A DNA stretch of 64,000 bases from Treponema sp. (GTDB lineage: Bacteria > Spirochaetota > Spirochaetia > Treponematales > Treponemataceae), in NCBI GenBank assembly GCA_024402475.1, contig JAKSTQ010000001.1, positions 1-64,000 on the forward strand, given 5' to 3'. The translations under genes and the position numbers were made by a program. Shown piece after piece: positions 17,764-28,163 of the stretch; the stretch's first letter is position 1; each line of letters opens with the position of its first letter. Below the pieces are notes generated by a model. The model ran no database searches. It was not told the DNA's origin and saw nothing but the letters and a program-made list of their open reading frames with translations.

Positions 17764-18864
17764 TGCAGGAGCTGCAGGAACTGTATCCTTTGCCTTTTTA
17801 GGAATTTTAATCGACACACCGATATCCCTTAAAACACTGCGGATTGCAAATTCAAGTTCTGTTCGCTGAGGATTCATCGGAAGAACAAAATTACGGCATT
17901 CAGCCCATGTCTTAACGTAGATTTCTCCAACTGCAGATTCATGCTTTATTTCTTTCTGCCAGTCAGTAAGTGTAAGGATAAAATCTTTTATCAGGAACGA
18001 AAGTTTTTTGCCAAGACGAACTTCCTTGTCGCGGGCAATAAGTTCATCAAGCTCTTTAAGATGCATGAGATAACTTTTTTCAAACTCAGGATTATTGTAC
18101 ATCATTGCAGTAGCTGACGGCTGAAGATACATGTACAGATCAGTTGCAAGAGCTTCTGAAACAATTTCAAATGAATGAGAACTGTTGATAATCTTGAGCA
18201 TTTCTTCTGTAAGGCGTGATGGACTTACAGGCGACAGAAGATGTGCACTGTGACGGATTTTTCTTCTTAATGCCCATGACATCTTGCAGTGTGTTGTTGC
18301 TGAATATTTTACTGCACGAAGCATGCGTACAGGATCTTCAACAAAGATTGTATTGATGTCAATTACAGGTTTTAAGATTCCCCGTCTGATATCATGAACA
18401 CCGCCTACATAGTCAATAACATGTTCCTGCAGAGGATCATAGTACAAAGCATTAAGAGTAAAATCACGGCGCATTACATCTTCATCGATAGTACCAAAAC
18501 TGTTTCCGACAGAACCTTCACTTGTTGAACGGAATGTGCTGACTTCAAAAATTTTCTGTCCAAAAATAACATGTACAAGACGGAATCTGCGGCCAATAAT
18601 TCTTGAATTGCGGAAAATACGTTTGATTTTAGAAGGTGTTGCATCGGTTACAATATCAAAATCTTTTGGAGTATTGCCTACAATAAGATCACGAACTGCA
18701 CCGCCAACAATATATGCTGTGTATCCGCATTCCTTAAGACGAGTAATTATTTTAATTGCATCTGGATCAATTTTGTATAAAGGGATGCCGTGTTCTTCTC
18801 TGGTATAAACCACGGCTTTTTTTACAGGACGGCCCTTAGCGTCCTTTCCGTATCTATATAACAC
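17683..18864 (-). CDS. pcnB: Poly(A) polymerase-type nucleotidyltransferase
   Basis: A 393-residue class II nucleotidyltransferase. The catalytic head has GGAVRDLIVGNTPKDFDIVT with the metal-binding DxD, the RRFRLVHV and RRDFTLNALYY blocks, and the EDPVRMLRAVKYSATT motif where PcnB and CCA enzymes diverge. The C-terminal end is a Lys/Ser-rich tail (KKKHASGKKNR), as in many poly(A) polymerases. It likely adds 3' A tails to RNA. The start is GTG with no clear Shine-Dalgarno. A bona fide CCA enzyme is encoded at 19.7 kb, which supports the poly(A) assignment here. Confidence 0.8.
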   Translation of the reverse strand: MLYRYGKDAKGRPVKKAVVYTREEHGIPLYKIDPDAIKIITRLKECGYTAYIVGGAVRDLIVGNTPKDFDIVTDATPSKIKRIFRNSRIIGRRFRLVHVIFGQKIFEVSTFRSTSEGSVGNSFGTIDEDVMRRDFTLNALYYDPLQEHVIDYVGGVHDIRRGILKPVIDINTIFVEDPVRMLRAVKYSATTHCKMSWALRRKIRHSAHLLSPVSPSRLTEEMLKIINSSHSFEIVSEALATDLYMYLQPSATAMMYNNPEFEKSYLMHLKELDELIARDKEVRLGKKLSFLIKDFILTLTDWQKEIKHESAVGEIYVKTWAECRNFVLPMNPQRTELEFAIRSVLRDIGVSIKIPKKAKDTVPAAPASKPVGKKKHASGKKNRNNADSQGNKE

Positions 18865-18876
18865 AATAGAGGCATT

Positions 18877-19662
18877 CTACAAAAATTTTAACTGTGTATC
18901 AAGCATTGTGCAAATGACAAAGACCCCGTTTTTAACTGAAATTTCAGCTCCTTTACGGTTTTCTATAAATTCCGGTTTAACGCGGTTTGAAAGGCTTATG
19001 CACCCTGATTTACGAAACAGATCTGATTCCCAGACAAGTCCGGTGGATTTAATGTCGCGGAATTTTGCACGGTTTTTATATTTTGAATTGAATCTGTCAG
19101 GACGAATAACAGAAACCGGATCAGTTTCCTTGGCAGGCAGTATGTTCACTTTTTGTCCCTTTGTAAGCTTTGCAAGAATCTGCACAGAAGTTATCCAGAA
19201 ATCCGGTGATATAGAAGTTGAAAATAAATCCCAGACAGCAAGCAGATGATCTGTTCTTCCGCCGTCACCGCCCGCTAAAGTTATACGGCCGCCTTCTGCA
19301 AGAATTTTATGTGCAAGAACAAGTGCAAGTTCAGTATCTGTAAAATCTTTGTCGCATGGGAAATTAAGGTTAACTGCGCTTTTATATTTTGCCAGCAGAT
19401 TTTTGTCTTGAATTGAATCCATGTCTCCAAGAATATAATCAGGAGTAAAATCCGCCTGGTTAAAAAATTCATTATATTCATCAAGAGATTCAAGTCCGGA
19501 ATCTGCAGCAATTACACAGTCAAAATTTTTTCCTTCAAAAAAAGTACATGCATCCTGAGGTTTTGCACACAGGCCGCCTGTAAAAACGAGAATACTGCTG
19601 TATTTAACTTTTTGAGTATTTATAGACGAGAACAAGTCCTTTGAATTATAATGAAAGTACAT
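18877..19662 (-). CDS. thiN: Thiamine pyrophosphokinase-like protein
   Basis: A 261-residue protein of the thiamine diphosphokinase family, which converts thiamine to its active diphosphate. Diagnostic stretches are VIAADSGLESL, ILGDMDSI, the catalytic CDKDFTDTELAL and GGDGGRTDHLLA. The C-terminal part is less conserved and a little long. It lies 12 bp upstream of the pcnB-like gene in the same direction, and only 14 bp separate its start from the divergent cca start. Confidence 0.85.
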   Translation of the reverse strand: MYFHYNSKDLFSSINTQKVKYSSILVFTGGLCAKPQDACTFFEGKNFDCVIAADSGLESLDEYNEFFNQADFTPDYILGDMDSIQDKNLLAKYKSAVNLNFPCDKDFTDTELALVLAHKILAEGGRITLAGGDGGRTDHLLAVWDLFSTSISPDFWITSVQILAKLTKGQKVNILPAKETDPVSVIRPDRFNSKYKNRAKFRDIKSTGLVWESDLFRKSGCISLSNRVKPEFIENRKGAEISVKNGVFVICTMLDTQLKFL

Positions 19663-19668
19663 AAAAAG

Positions 19669-19677
19669 ATTATAACA
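19669..19677 (-). promoter_or_regulatory. Extended -10 element placing thiN start at the mRNA 5' end
   Basis: On the minus strand TGTTATAAT (extended -10, TGnTATAAT) ends 6 nt before the thiN ATG, so transcription would begin at or next to the start codon, giving a leaderless mRNA. No Shine-Dalgarno is present. The -35 region is weak, as is usual for extended -10 promoters. Confidence 0.5.
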
Positions 19678-21110
19678 TGAAACATATAAAAATTCCTGAT
19701 TACTTAAAGAAAATGTCTCAGATATTTACTGATGCCGGATTTGACAGTCACCTTGTAGGTGGTGCTGTCCGTGATTCTATTATGGGAATTCCGGCTCACG
19801 ACTATGATGTTGCAACAAACGCAACTCCACAGCAGGTAACTGATCTTTTTAAGAAAGTAATTCCCACAGGAATTGAACACGGAACTGTAACCGTTCTTTT
19901 TGCAGGTGAACAGATTGAAGTTACAACCTTCCGCACAGAAAGTGACTACTCAGACGGAAGACATCCTGACAAAGTTGAATATGCCGGAAAAATCGAAGAA
20001 GACTTAAGCCGCCGTGACTTTACGATGAACGCAATTGCAGCGCGTTTAAGTGACGGCGTTATTGTAGACCCTTATGGCGGACAGGATGACATTAAAGCAA
20101 AAGTAATCCGCACTGTAGGAATTCCAGGAGAACGGTTTATGGAAGACGGACTTAGGCCGATAAGAGCTCTCCGTTTTGCAGCCCAGTTGAAATTCTCTAT
20201 CGAAGAAAATACTTACAAAGAAATTTTCAAACCTGAAATTCAAAACAAAATTCTTTCAATCTCAATTGAACGGTTCCATGATGAATTTGTCAAAATGCTT
20301 AAAAGTGAAAAACCAAGCGCCGGACTTAAGCTCATGGAAGAAACCGGGATCCTTAAACTTTTCATTCCGGAATTTGAAATCTGCCGTGGATGCATTCAGG
20401 GTGATGAACGCGGCTTTCATGACTTTGATGTTCTTGACCACCTTTTCTACGCATGTGACGGCGCTCCAAAAGATAATTCAATTGTACGCATTGCTGCCCT
20501 TTTTCATGACATCGGAAAGCCGGCAGTAAAACGCATTCTTGATGCACAGACAAAACAGGAAATCTCAAAAGATCCTTGCACACAGGCAGATTCAAACCAG
20601 ATTTACACGTTTTATAATCACGAATCAGCCGGAACTGACATTACAGAAAAAATTATGAAACGCCTTAAGTTTTCAAATGATGAAATCAAGGCAGTAACAC
20701 ATCTTATTAAAGAACATATGTTCCATTATGAATCAAACTGGAGCGATGCTGCAGTCCGCCGTTTCATAATCCGCGCAGGATATGAAAACCTCAATGATCT
20801 TTTTGATCTTAGAGTTGCAGACATTTACGGAATGCATAACAATCCTGTAGCATTCAAAAATTCGCTGACAGTTGATAATTTAGTTGAATTAAAAGACAGA
20901 ATTAAAGAAATATCTGATGCACAGAATGCTTTGAGTCTTAAAGACCTTAAAGTTAACGGCAAGGACTTAATGAATATTGGAATTCCTGCAGGTAAACAGA
21001 TAGGTATAATTTTGAACAGACTTTTTGAAACTGTAATTGATTCTCCTGCCATGAATGACCGGGAAAAATTACTTGAAGTTGCGCAAAAATTAAAAGAAAC
21101 AATCGGTTAA
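19677..21110 (+). CDS. cca: CCA-adding tRNA nucleotidyltransferase with HD domain
   Basis: A 477-residue enzyme that builds or repairs the 3' CCA of tRNAs. This is needed here because the tRNA genes in the window do not encode CCA. The head has GGAVRDSIMGIPAHDYDVAT, RRDFTMNAIA and EDGLRPIRALRFAAQL. The C-terminal half carries an HD phosphohydrolase-type domain (ALFHDIGKP, HESAGTDIT). The start ATG has no Shine-Dalgarno and its promoter must lie inside the divergent thiN gene; TATAAT at 19647-19652 is a candidate. Confidence 0.92.
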   Translation: MKHIKIPDYLKKMSQIFTDAGFDSHLVGGAVRDSIMGIPAHDYDVATNATPQQVTDLFKKVIPTGIEHGTVTVLFAGEQIEVTTFRTESDYSDGRHPDKVEYAGKIEEDLSRRDFTMNAIAARLSDGVIVDPYGGQDDIKAKVIRTVGIPGERFMEDGLRPIRALRFAAQLKFSIEENTYKEIFKPEIQNKILSISIERFHDEFVKMLKSEKPSAGLKLMEETGILKLFIPEFEICRGCIQGDERGFHDFDVLDHLFYACDGAPKDNSIVRIAALFHDIGKPAVKRILDAQTKQEISKDPCTQADSNQIYTFYNHESAGTDITEKIMKRLKFSNDEIKAVTHLIKEHMFHYESNWSDAAVRRFIIRAGYENLNDLFDLRVADIYGMHNNPVAFKNSLTVDNLVELKDRIKEISDAQNALSLKDLKVNGKDLMNIGIPAGKQIGIILNRLFETVIDSPAMNDREKLLEVAQKLKETIG

Positions 21111-21124
21111 CTGCCATAAAATGC

Positions 21125-21157
21125 AAAACCCGTTCTTTCAAAAAGAACGGGTTTTTT
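21125..21157 (+). terminator. Intrinsic terminator after cca
   Basis: A 14-bp perfect stem (21125-21138 with 21142-21155), 3-nt loop and T-run follow the cca stop. Because the stem starts with AAAA it could also act on the convergent trpS transcript. Confidence 0.9.
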
Positions 21158-21191
21158 GTCGGATAAATAATTAAGATCTCAGATGATTTAA

Positions 21192-22295
21192 TTAAATTTC
21201 CATGTTCATTACACGGCGAACTTCTTCAAGTGTCTTGATACCGATTTCACGTGCTTTCTGTGCACCATCAAGAAGAACCTGACGGATGTAAGCAGGATCA
21301 GCTTCAAGGCGTGCTCTTTCTGCGCGCAAAGGACGAAGTTTTTCATTAAGAGCTTCTGACAATGTTGACTTAAGCATACCGCCGCCGCCTTCTCCAATGC
21401 GGCTTGCAATCTGTGCAGGATCTTCACCAGTACAAAGAGAAATAAGCATAAGAAGGTTTGCAACTTCCGGACGGTTTACAGGATCGTATGTAATGTTGCG
21501 GTCAGCATCAGTCTTTGCTTTTTTGATTGCTTTTGCTGTTTCATCTTCTGACCAGGAAAGCATTACTGCATTGTTGCGTGACTTAGACATTTTCTGGCTT
21601 CCGTCAAGGCCAAGAATCATAGGTGTCTTTGAAAGAAGAGCCTGTGGTTCCGGGAATACAGGATCTTTACCCTGACAGAATTTATTGTTAAAGCGGCTTG
21701 CAATTGTGCGTGTCATTTCAAGGTGCGGAAGCTGATCTTTTCCGACAGGGACAACGTTTCCTTTACAGAAAAGAATGTCACATGCCTGATGAACAGGATA
21801 AGTGTACATTCCCGCATTTACATTTTTAAGACCTGCGTTTTCGATTTCTTCTTTTACAGTCGGGTTACGGCTGAGTTCGGCATTTGAAACAAGTGTCAAA
21901 AATGGAAGCATGAGCTGGTTACATTCAGGAACATAACTGTGAGGATAGATAACAACATCCTGTTTTGAAGGATCAATTCCTGCAGCAAGGTAATCAATTA
22001 CAAGCTGTTTTGTATTCTGACTGATTTTGTCAAAAGCATCATGGTCTGTAAGAACCTGATAGTCAGCAATAAGAATCATTGTAGGAACGCCCATGTTTGC
22101 AAGGCGTACGCGATTCTGAAGTGAACCGAAATAATGCCCGATATGCAGCTGTCCTGTAGGACGGTCACCGGTAAGTACTCTGTATTTTTTTGGATTTACC
22201 TGAATGTCAGCTTCGATTTTACGGCTGCGTTCAAGGGCTGCCTCAAAACTCTTATTGATGTCTGAATATTCGATTTCTGCCATAACTTTCCTCAA
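21192..22295 (-). CDS. trpS: Tryptophanyl-tRNA synthetase
   Basis: A 367-residue class I aminoacyl-tRNA synthetase. It has the HIGH-type motif in GQLHIGHYFGS and the KMSKS motif in GSQKMSKSRNN. The AxQxLTDH-like DYQVLTDHDAF and the PVGKDQLPHLEMTR block are typical of TrpS. The N terminus carries about 38 extra residues ahead of the Rossmann fold, somewhat longer than the usual 330 residues. No T-box or trp leader was seen in the 36 bp upstream. Confidence 0.95.
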   Translation of the reverse strand: MRKVMAEIEYSDINKSFEAALERSRKIEADIQVNPKKYRVLTGDRPTGQLHIGHYFGSLQNRVRLANMGVPTMILIADYQVLTDHDAFDKISQNTKQLVIDYLAAGIDPSKQDVVIYPHSYVPECNQLMLPFLTLVSNAELSRNPTVKEEIENAGLKNVNAGMYTYPVHQACDILFCKGNVVPVGKDQLPHLEMTRTIASRFNNKFCQGKDPVFPEPQALLSKTPMILGLDGSQKMSKSRNNAVMLSWSEDETAKAIKKAKTDADRNITYDPVNRPEVANLLMLISLCTGEDPAQIASRIGEGGGGMLKSTLSEALNEKLRPLRAERARLEADPAYIRQVLLDGAQKAREIGIKTLEEVRRVMNMEI

Positions 22296-22331
22296 TTTTT
22301 ATATAGATTTCGTTACTATATAAAAAATTCC

Positions 22332-24413
22332 CTAAACTGTAAACTGATTTATCTGTTTTCCGATTCCACTGATACTCTGTTCCATCTCAGCAGAAATATT
22401 TCTTAATGCTGAACCTGTTTCATTGATCTTCTTAGCACCATCAGACATTTCAGTCATACTGTCTTCCATTGCGCTTGTAGCATTCTGAAGATTTTTAACT
22501 TCTTCAAGGATAGCTTTGTTTCCTTCAGCCATTTCTTTTGAAGCAGTTCTGACTTCAAGCGTGCTGTCATTCATTGAGTGCAAAGCATTTGTGATCTGCT
22601 GAGAACCGATTGCCTGTTCTTCCATTGCGCCCTTGATCTGGTGAACAAGCTGTTCTGTTTCTGCAATCTTGCTTGTTACATCCTGGAACGCACGGCTTGA
22701 TTTTTCTGAAGCATCAACCATTTCTTCAATGGCCTGACGGATATCATTAAGCTGTACACCGATTGTCTTTGACTGTTCTCCTGAAGTTTCAGAAAGTTTT
22801 CTGATTTCATCTGCAACAACTGAGAATCCTTTTCCGGCATCGCCTGCATGAGCGGCCTCAATAGCAGCATTCATAGCAAGAAGGTTTGTCTGCTCTGCAA
22901 TGGCAGCAATTGCAAGGTTAGCCTCAACGAGAGTTTCACTCTGATCCCTGATGGAATCAATTCTGGCATTTGCATTTGATTGCAGAGTTGAACCTTCACG
23001 GACACTGTCAGCAAGACTTTCAAAGGATACAGTCATCTTATCTACAGAGCCGCTTACAGAATTGATGTTGCCTACCATTTCTTCAACTGCAGAGCTTGCT
23101 TCAGCTACACTGTTGCTCTGGTTTGCAATCATCTTTTCAAGGGAATCAATATTTGACGCAATTTCGTTTACAGCACCTGCTGTCTGAGTAACACTTGCTC
23201 CCTGTGTTACGATCTGATTGTTGATTGAATCAATATTAGCAATGATCTGATGGATAGCAGCGGCTGTATCTTCTGTACTTGCATTCAGGTTTTCACCGGC
23301 ATTCTCAAGTGTACGGTTTGAAGACTGAATGTTCTGTACGATATTCTGAAGATTTGCAGCAAATCCATTGAATCCTTCAACAATATCACCGATTTCATCT
23401 TCTGTAGCTTTTGGAAGCCGTTTTGAAAGGTCTGCGTTTCCACTGCCGATTTCAACGATTGCATTCTTAACGCTCTTAAGAGGCTTGAAAAGAAGACTGC
23501 TGAGAATCATTCCAATAACTAATCCAAGAACAACAACAAATACAACGGCTAATACAATTGCAATTCTTATACCATGAAGATCGCGGTAAAAGAATACTGC
23601 AGGAACTACACAGAATACCGACCATGGAGCTGTTCTTCCAACAGGACGATAGCTTACAAGCATTTCCATATTGATGGACGGATCGGTAAATGATGCAGAG
23701 TTTGTGTTTCCTGCAACCAGATCCTGAATGACTCTTCCCATTTCGCTGTCAGGATCCATCTGGGTTCCTGTAGATCCATCGTCAACCTGTTCGTTGGCAT
23801 TTGCAATTGTCATAGATGTATTTCTATTGATGATTGCAGGATGGAATCCGCCACCGATATCAATGTTTTTTACAACTTCTGTAATTCTGTCTCCGTAAAG
23901 GATTGCAACTACAACACCTGTAATTTCCTTTTCAGTATAGACAGGTACAGAATATATCTGAAGAACTTTCTTACCTACATCACTGTAGAAAGGATCACAG
24001 ACAAATTCTTTTCCACTTATAGCTGCCTGAAAGTAATCTTTATTGGCAGAACTGTGGAATACCCCGGCAGCACTATAGCTGTTACCTTCCTTATTGTAAT
24101 AAGAAATATTTTCATATTTTGATTTATCCCCGTTAACCATCTTATTCAGCTGGGTAACTTTTTCCTGCAGGGGAACACTTTGATCTTTAAGCATAGGCAG
24201 GTTAGCAATACAACGCAAAAGGTTGAATTCCTTTTCGTTCATTTCTTCGATCTGAAGTGCAACGCGTTCTGAAATTTCAGACAGATTAGTATTTACTGCT
24301 TTCTGAAGCGCTTTTGTAGAAGTTCTGTAGGCAACAATTCCAAGCATAATATTTGCGGCTACAGTTATTCCCAAAACCATGATAAGTATTTTAAAACGTA
24401 AGTTAACTCTCAT
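22332..24413 (-). CDS. Methyl-accepting chemotaxis receptor
   Basis: A 693-residue transmembrane receptor: N-terminal membrane helix (about 7-30), a periplasmic dCache-like sensor (about 35-275; [21 protein letters not shown] is typical), a second membrane helix (about 283-310), HAMP, and a long cytoplasmic signalling domain with the hairpin tip [24 protein letters not shown]. It would sense a small ligand and control CheA and flagellar rotation. The ligand cannot be told from sequence. GAGGAAAA precedes the ATG. Confidence 0.93.
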   Translation of the reverse strand: MRVNLRFKILIMVLGITVAANIMLGIVAYRTSTKALQKAVNTNLSEISERVALQIEEMNEKEFNLLRCIANLPMLKDQSVPLQEKVTQLNKMVNGDKSKYENISYYNKEGNSYSAAGVFHSSANKDYFQAAISGKEFVCDPFYSDVGKKVLQIYSVPVYTEKEITGVVVAILYGDRITEVVKNIDIGGGFHPAIINRNTSMTIANANEQVDDGSTGTQMDPDSEMGRVIQDLVAGNTNSASFTDPSINMEMLVSYRPVGRTAPWSVFCVVPAVFFYRDLHGIRIAIVLAVVFVVVLGLVIGMILSSLLFKPLKSVKNAIVEIGSGNADLSKRLPKATEDEIGDIVEGFNGFAANLQNIVQNIQSSNRTLENAGENLNASTEDTAAAIHQIIANIDSINNQIVTQGASVTQTAGAVNEIASNIDSLEKMIANQSNSVAEASSAVEEMVGNINSVSGSVDKMTVSFESLADSVREGSTLQSNANARIDSIRDQSETLVEANLAIAAIAEQTNLLAMNAAIEAAHAGDAGKGFSVVADEIRKLSETSGEQSKTIGVQLNDIRQAIEEMVDASEKSSRAFQDVTSKIAETEQLVHQIKGAMEEQAIGSQQITNALHSMNDSTLEVRTASKEMAEGNKAILEEVKNLQNATSAMEDSMTEMSDGAKKINETGSALRNISAEMEQSISGIGKQINQFTV

Positions 24414-24543
24414 CCCTATTTTTCCTCAAAAAAATAAAATTTCATTATTAATAAATTATAAATTAGGTAATTTCATTTGTAAAATAATTTTTTTTTGCAT
24501 TTCAAGAAATTTTCATCCCCTTTTCTAATTTACTATTACTGAT

Positions 24544-24549
24544 TATAAT
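24544..24549 (+). promoter_or_regulatory. -10 element abutting the folC start
   Basis: TATAAT lies 7 nt before the ATG at 24557, which is the fourth codon of the longer reading. Transcription from it would start at about that ATG, giving a leaderless message. There is no Shine-Dalgarno upstream of either ATG. The -35 region (TTTTCT) is weak. Confidence 0.4.
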
Positions 24550-24556
24550 GCACGCC

Positions 24557-25876
24557 ATGCAGACCAACAGCGTATCCCGATTTCTTGAATGGGTAGATTC
24601 ATTCCTTAATTTTGAAAAACTTCCTCAAAAAAATATTTTCTGGCTTGATACCATGGAATACTTCTGTAATGAACTGGGCAATCCACAAAACCGCAGGACT
24701 ATCCATGTTGCAGGTTCAAAAGGCAAAGGTTCAGTAAGTGCAATGCTCTGTCAGATTCTTGAAAGTTCCGGTTATAAAACCGGACTGTATTCTTCCCCTC
24801 ACCTTAAGGATTTTAAAGAACGAATCACCCGCAACAGAAAATTCTTTTCAAAAAAAATCTATTCAAAATCTGCACAGGAACTTTTTGATTGCGTTGAAAA
24901 AAACAGACAGGATGTTGAAAAAAAACGTGCAATCACCTGGTTTGAACTTGTAACACTTTACGGCTTTTTATGTTACCGCAACGCAGGCACTGACTGGAAT
25001 GTACTCGAAGTCGGTCTTGGCGGAAGACTTGATGCAACAAATGTCTGTAGTCCTAAAGTATGTGTCATAAATTCCATCGAACTTGAACACACAGAATTTC
25101 TTGGAGATACAGAAGAAAAAATTGCAGCAGAAAAAGGCGGAATCATCAAGAAAGGAATTCCTGTTGTAATTGCAAAACAGATTTCCGCAGTAACTGAGGT
25201 TTTCAAAAATGTCGCTTCAGAAAAAGAAGCTACTTTATATCTTTTTGATGATTATGTTAAGAATCTTGAATACAGTCTTTACACAAACAAAAAAGGCTTT
25301 CCAGCAATGAAAGTTTCTTTTACAAGTCCTCTTTTTGAAAAAACTGTAAAACTGGATCTTAAACTTTGCGGAACTTTCCAGGCAGAAAACGCAGCCCTTG
25401 CCGCAATCACAGCAAAAATTGCAGAACCTTCGCTTAAACAAAAAACAATTGAAAAGGCATTGAACAAAGTAATTCTTCCTGCCCGTTTTGAAGTCCGTTC
25501 AATCAAAGGCACAAAAAACTTCCTGGTAACAGACGGTGCTCATACAGTCAAAAGCATTACAGGAACTGTTAATACCTGGCATGATTTTTTCGGTTCACAA
25601 CCTTCATGCCTTTTATTTGCATGTGCAAAAGACAAAGATGTTTTTGAAATTGCAAAAAAATTCACCGGAACTTTTACTCATGTAATTCTCACACGCCCTG
25701 GAAATACAAAAGCCTGTGACACAGAAAAAATGACACAGGCTTTCAGTCAGGCAGGAATTTCCTTTACTTATGAAGAAGATTTTTCAAAGGCAATAAATGA
25801 TTCAGTCAGTTACGCAAAAGAACACAAAATGAATCTTCTGGTAACCGGTTCATTCTACCTTTGCGCTCTCTTATAA
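24557..25876 (+). CDS. folC: Folylpolyglutamate/dihydrofolate synthase
   Basis: A Mur-ligase-family enzyme that adds glutamate to folates. It shows the ATP-binding loop HVAGSKGKGSVSAML, the SPHLKDFKERI and WNVLEVGLGGRLDATN blocks, and the C-terminal DGAHT motif. The length is about 439 residues, normal for FolC. I use the ATG at 24557; an ATG three codons upstream (24548) overlaps the likely -10 hexamer. The 3' end overlaps the convergent alr end by 6 bp. Confidence 0.9.
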   Translation: MQTNSVSRFLEWVDSFLNFEKLPQKNIFWLDTMEYFCNELGNPQNRRTIHVAGSKGKGSVSAMLCQILESSGYKTGLYSSPHLKDFKERITRNRKFFSKKIYSKSAQELFDCVEKNRQDVEKKRAITWFELVTLYGFLCYRNAGTDWNVLEVGLGGRLDATNVCSPKVCVINSIELEHTEFLGDTEEKIAAEKGGIIKKGIPVVIAKQISAVTEVFKNVASEKEATLYLFDDYVKNLEYSLYTNKKGFPAMKVSFTSPLFEKTVKLDLKLCGTFQAENAALAAITAKIAEPSLKQKTIEKALNKVILPARFEVRSIKGTKNFLVTDGAHTVKSITGTVNTWHDFFGSQPSCLLFACAKDKDVFEIAKKFTGTFTHVILTRPGNTKACDTEKMTQAFSQAGISFTYEEDFSKAINDSVSYAKEHKMNLLVTGSFYLCALL

Positions 25877-27049
25877 ATAAACTCTTGGAACACGGCTTGT
25901 AATTCCGGTTAAGATTTCATAAGAAATTGTTCCGGTTTTGTCTGCAAGATACTGAGCATCACAAAGAGCACCGCTTTCTTCAGGTCCAAAAAGAACAACT
26001 TTATCCCAGCGTTTTACATCAGGATTATTTTTACCGATTTCAATCATGCACTGGTCCATACAGATTCTTCCGGAAATTGTATATTCCTTTGAATTGATTG
26101 ATGCCTTAATAAACGGTGCAAAACGGCGCAAAAGTCCATCACCATAACCGGCAGTAATTACTGCAATTTCTGTATCTTTTTGCGCTGTCCATGTATGTCC
26201 GTAAGAAACACTCATTCCTTTATCAAAAGGACGAACAGCACAAACTGCACTTACAAGAGCCATTACAGGTTTAAGATTAAATTCAATTCCTTTTGAAGCA
26301 AGATATTCTCTGTTAATCTGATCTGCGTAATAGCCGTATGCAATAATTCCGGGACGAACCATATCCATCTGCCACTGAGGATGATCAACTAAAGCTGCAC
26401 TTGCACAGCAGTGACGGATTCCAGGATTAATGCCTGCATTCTTAACTGAATCAACTGCAAAGTTAAAACGTTCAAACTGTCTGTCGGTGTATTCACGGTC
26501 AAATTCCTGTGTACTGTCGCTTACTGCAAAATGAGTACACATTCCGCCAAGAACAAGATGCTTTGAACCTGAAATGAGCTTTGCAAGTTCAAGTGCGTTT
26601 TCAGGGAAGCAGCCGATTCGTCCCATTCCTGTATCAACTGCAAGATGAACTGTAAAACGGCCTTTATTTTCGTGATAGTTTTCAAGTTCTTCCGGTGTAT
26701 ATGAATCAAGAATGTGATCCAGTAAAGTAATGAATTCTGCATCGCAGACAAGAGGAATTGTCTTATTCTTTACAAGTTCGGGAATTTCGGCAGGACTGCA
26801 GATACTCAATGCAAGAATCGGAAGATCAACGCCGTTATTGCGAAGTTCTTCTGCTTCTGAAACTGCTGCAACTGCTAAAAAGTCAACGCCAAGTTCCTTA
26901 CATTCTCTGGAAATGCGTACGGCCCCATGTCCATATGCATTTGCTTTTACTGCAACACAGGTTTTTACGCCGGGTTTTAACTGTTTTTTTATCTGATTTA
27001 TGTTATTTCTGAAATTTTCGAGGTAAATTTCTGCTTGTGTACGTCTCAT
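25871..27049 (-). CDS. alr: Alanine racemase
   Basis: A 392-residue PLP enzyme that makes D-alanine for peptidoglycan. It has the PLP-lysine motif AVKANAYGHGA near residue 33, the second catalytic tyrosine region MSVSYGHTW, and AGYGDGLLRR followed by SGRICMDQCM. The fold order is a TIM barrel followed by a beta domain. It is convergent with folC and divergent from the 27.1 kb lipoprotein. Confidence 0.94.
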   Translation of the reverse strand: MRRTQAEIYLENFRNNINQIKKQLKPGVKTCVAVKANAYGHGAVRISRECKELGVDFLAVAAVSEAEELRNNGVDLPILALSICSPAEIPELVKNKTIPLVCDAEFITLLDHILDSYTPEELENYHENKGRFTVHLAVDTGMGRIGCFPENALELAKLISGSKHLVLGGMCTHFAVSDSTQEFDREYTDRQFERFNFAVDSVKNAGINPGIRHCCASAALVDHPQWQMDMVRPGIIAYGYYADQINREYLASKGIEFNLKPVMALVSAVCAVRPFDKGMSVSYGHTWTAQKDTEIAVITAGYGDGLLRRFAPFIKASINSKEYTISGRICMDQCMIEIGKNNPDVKRWDKVVLFGPEESGALCDAQYLADKTGTISYEILTGITSRVPRVYL

Positions 27050-27145
27050 AAAACCTAATTTTAGTCAAAAAAATGAAAATTGCAATACTATTGAGGAAAA
27101 GTTCATAATATGTTACATTATAGGGATAAAAGGAAAAATAATAAT

Positions 27146-28141
27146 ATGGAAAACAAGTTAAACAAATTATCAAAATCAATCAGCTTAATGGCCTGTTACG
27201 GGCTTCTTGCTTTCGCTTCCTGTGAATCTACTGCCCAGGAACATGTTTCAACAGAAAATCTTACAGTTACTGAAGTCGCTCTTGCAAAAGACGGTCAGGA
27301 AACAAATCCAAATCTGAAAAAAATCATTACAGATACAACTCTTGCAGTGGAATCAGTTCCTGAAATTCCAGTAGCAGGAAAAGCATTTAAAAGCGGATAT
27401 ACAGTTTCTGCAAAAGACAAACACAATAAAGCTCGTGCAGATTTCGTAATCACAGTAACCTATCCTGTAGAAAAAACTGCAGACGGCTATAAAACAGAAA
27501 CAGTTGATATTACAACAAACGAAGAAGGCATTGCAGTTTTTAAACCGGAAAATGTTTACAAGACAAGCATGTATACAACAATCACCTTTGCTCCTTCTGC
27601 ACAGGAAAACGCTTCTCTTGCAAAACTTTGCGAACAGAAATCTGTTTCTGCAAAATTCATGGTTTCATATGACTTTGTAAACAACAAGGGCATTCACCTT
27701 ATCGATATGGTTGACTATGACGAAAAAGGCAAAATGGTTTTGAATGCGCCTATTACAACTTCTTCGAACCTTCTTGTTCAGGTCTGGAAAACTTCAGGCG
27801 TTCAGTACTGTGCACAGAACTTTGACTGTCATGATGCAGTTGATGCTAACAATCCAAAACAGGTTTACGATACAGTTCAGAAACTTATCATGGGAAGCAA
27901 ACGTTTCAAGGATATCACTTATGGTAAAGTTGAATATGTTAATCCTATTGAAAAAGTTGAAGACGGTTACAGCCTTACATTGAAAACAACAGTTTACGTT
28001 CTTAATCTTGAAACAGGAAAAATCGTTCACGAAATGACTAAGACAGCAACAGTTGTAACAAAGAATCAGTGGGAAGCACTTAAAGCCTGCCAGATTGAAC
28101 TTTCGAAAAAAATCACAGACGAATTGATCTGTGTATTCTAA
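27146..28141 (+). CDS. Putative lipoprotein of unknown function
   Basis: About 331 residues. I choose the ATG at 27146, where AAGGA lies about 10 nt upstream and a signal peptide with lipobox LAFASC follows (acylated Cys near residue 26). An in-frame ATG 12 codons upstream is less likely. The middle (about 90-160) has an Ig-like beta pattern. The C-terminal third (LLVQVW...YDTVQKLIMGSKRF...) resembles secreted amyloid/LpoB-like small-domain proteins in pattern only. No family is recognised with confidence. It lies 22 bp upstream of thrC, possibly co-transcribed. Confidence 0.75.
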   Translation: MENKLNKLSKSISLMACYGLLAFASCESTAQEHVSTENLTVTEVALAKDGQETNPNLKKIITDTTLAVESVPEIPVAGKAFKSGYTVSAKDKHNKARADFVITVTYPVEKTADGYKTETVDITTNEEGIAVFKPENVYKTSMYTTITFAPSAQENASLAKLCEQKSVSAKFMVSYDFVNNKGIHLIDMVDYDEKGKMVLNAPITTSSNLLVQVWKTSGVQYCAQNFDCHDAVDANNPKQVYDTVQKLIMGSKRFKDITYGKVEYVNPIEKVEDGYSLTLKTTVYVLNLETGKIVHEMTKTATVVTKNQWEALKACQIELSKKITDELICVF

Positions 28142-28163
28142 TATAAATTAAAGGACGAAAAAA

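Noticed and set aside
27110..27145. Upstream start for the lipoprotein gene
   Set aside because: It would place the hydrophobic signal peptide too far inside, and the Shine-Dalgarno fits the ATG at 27146.
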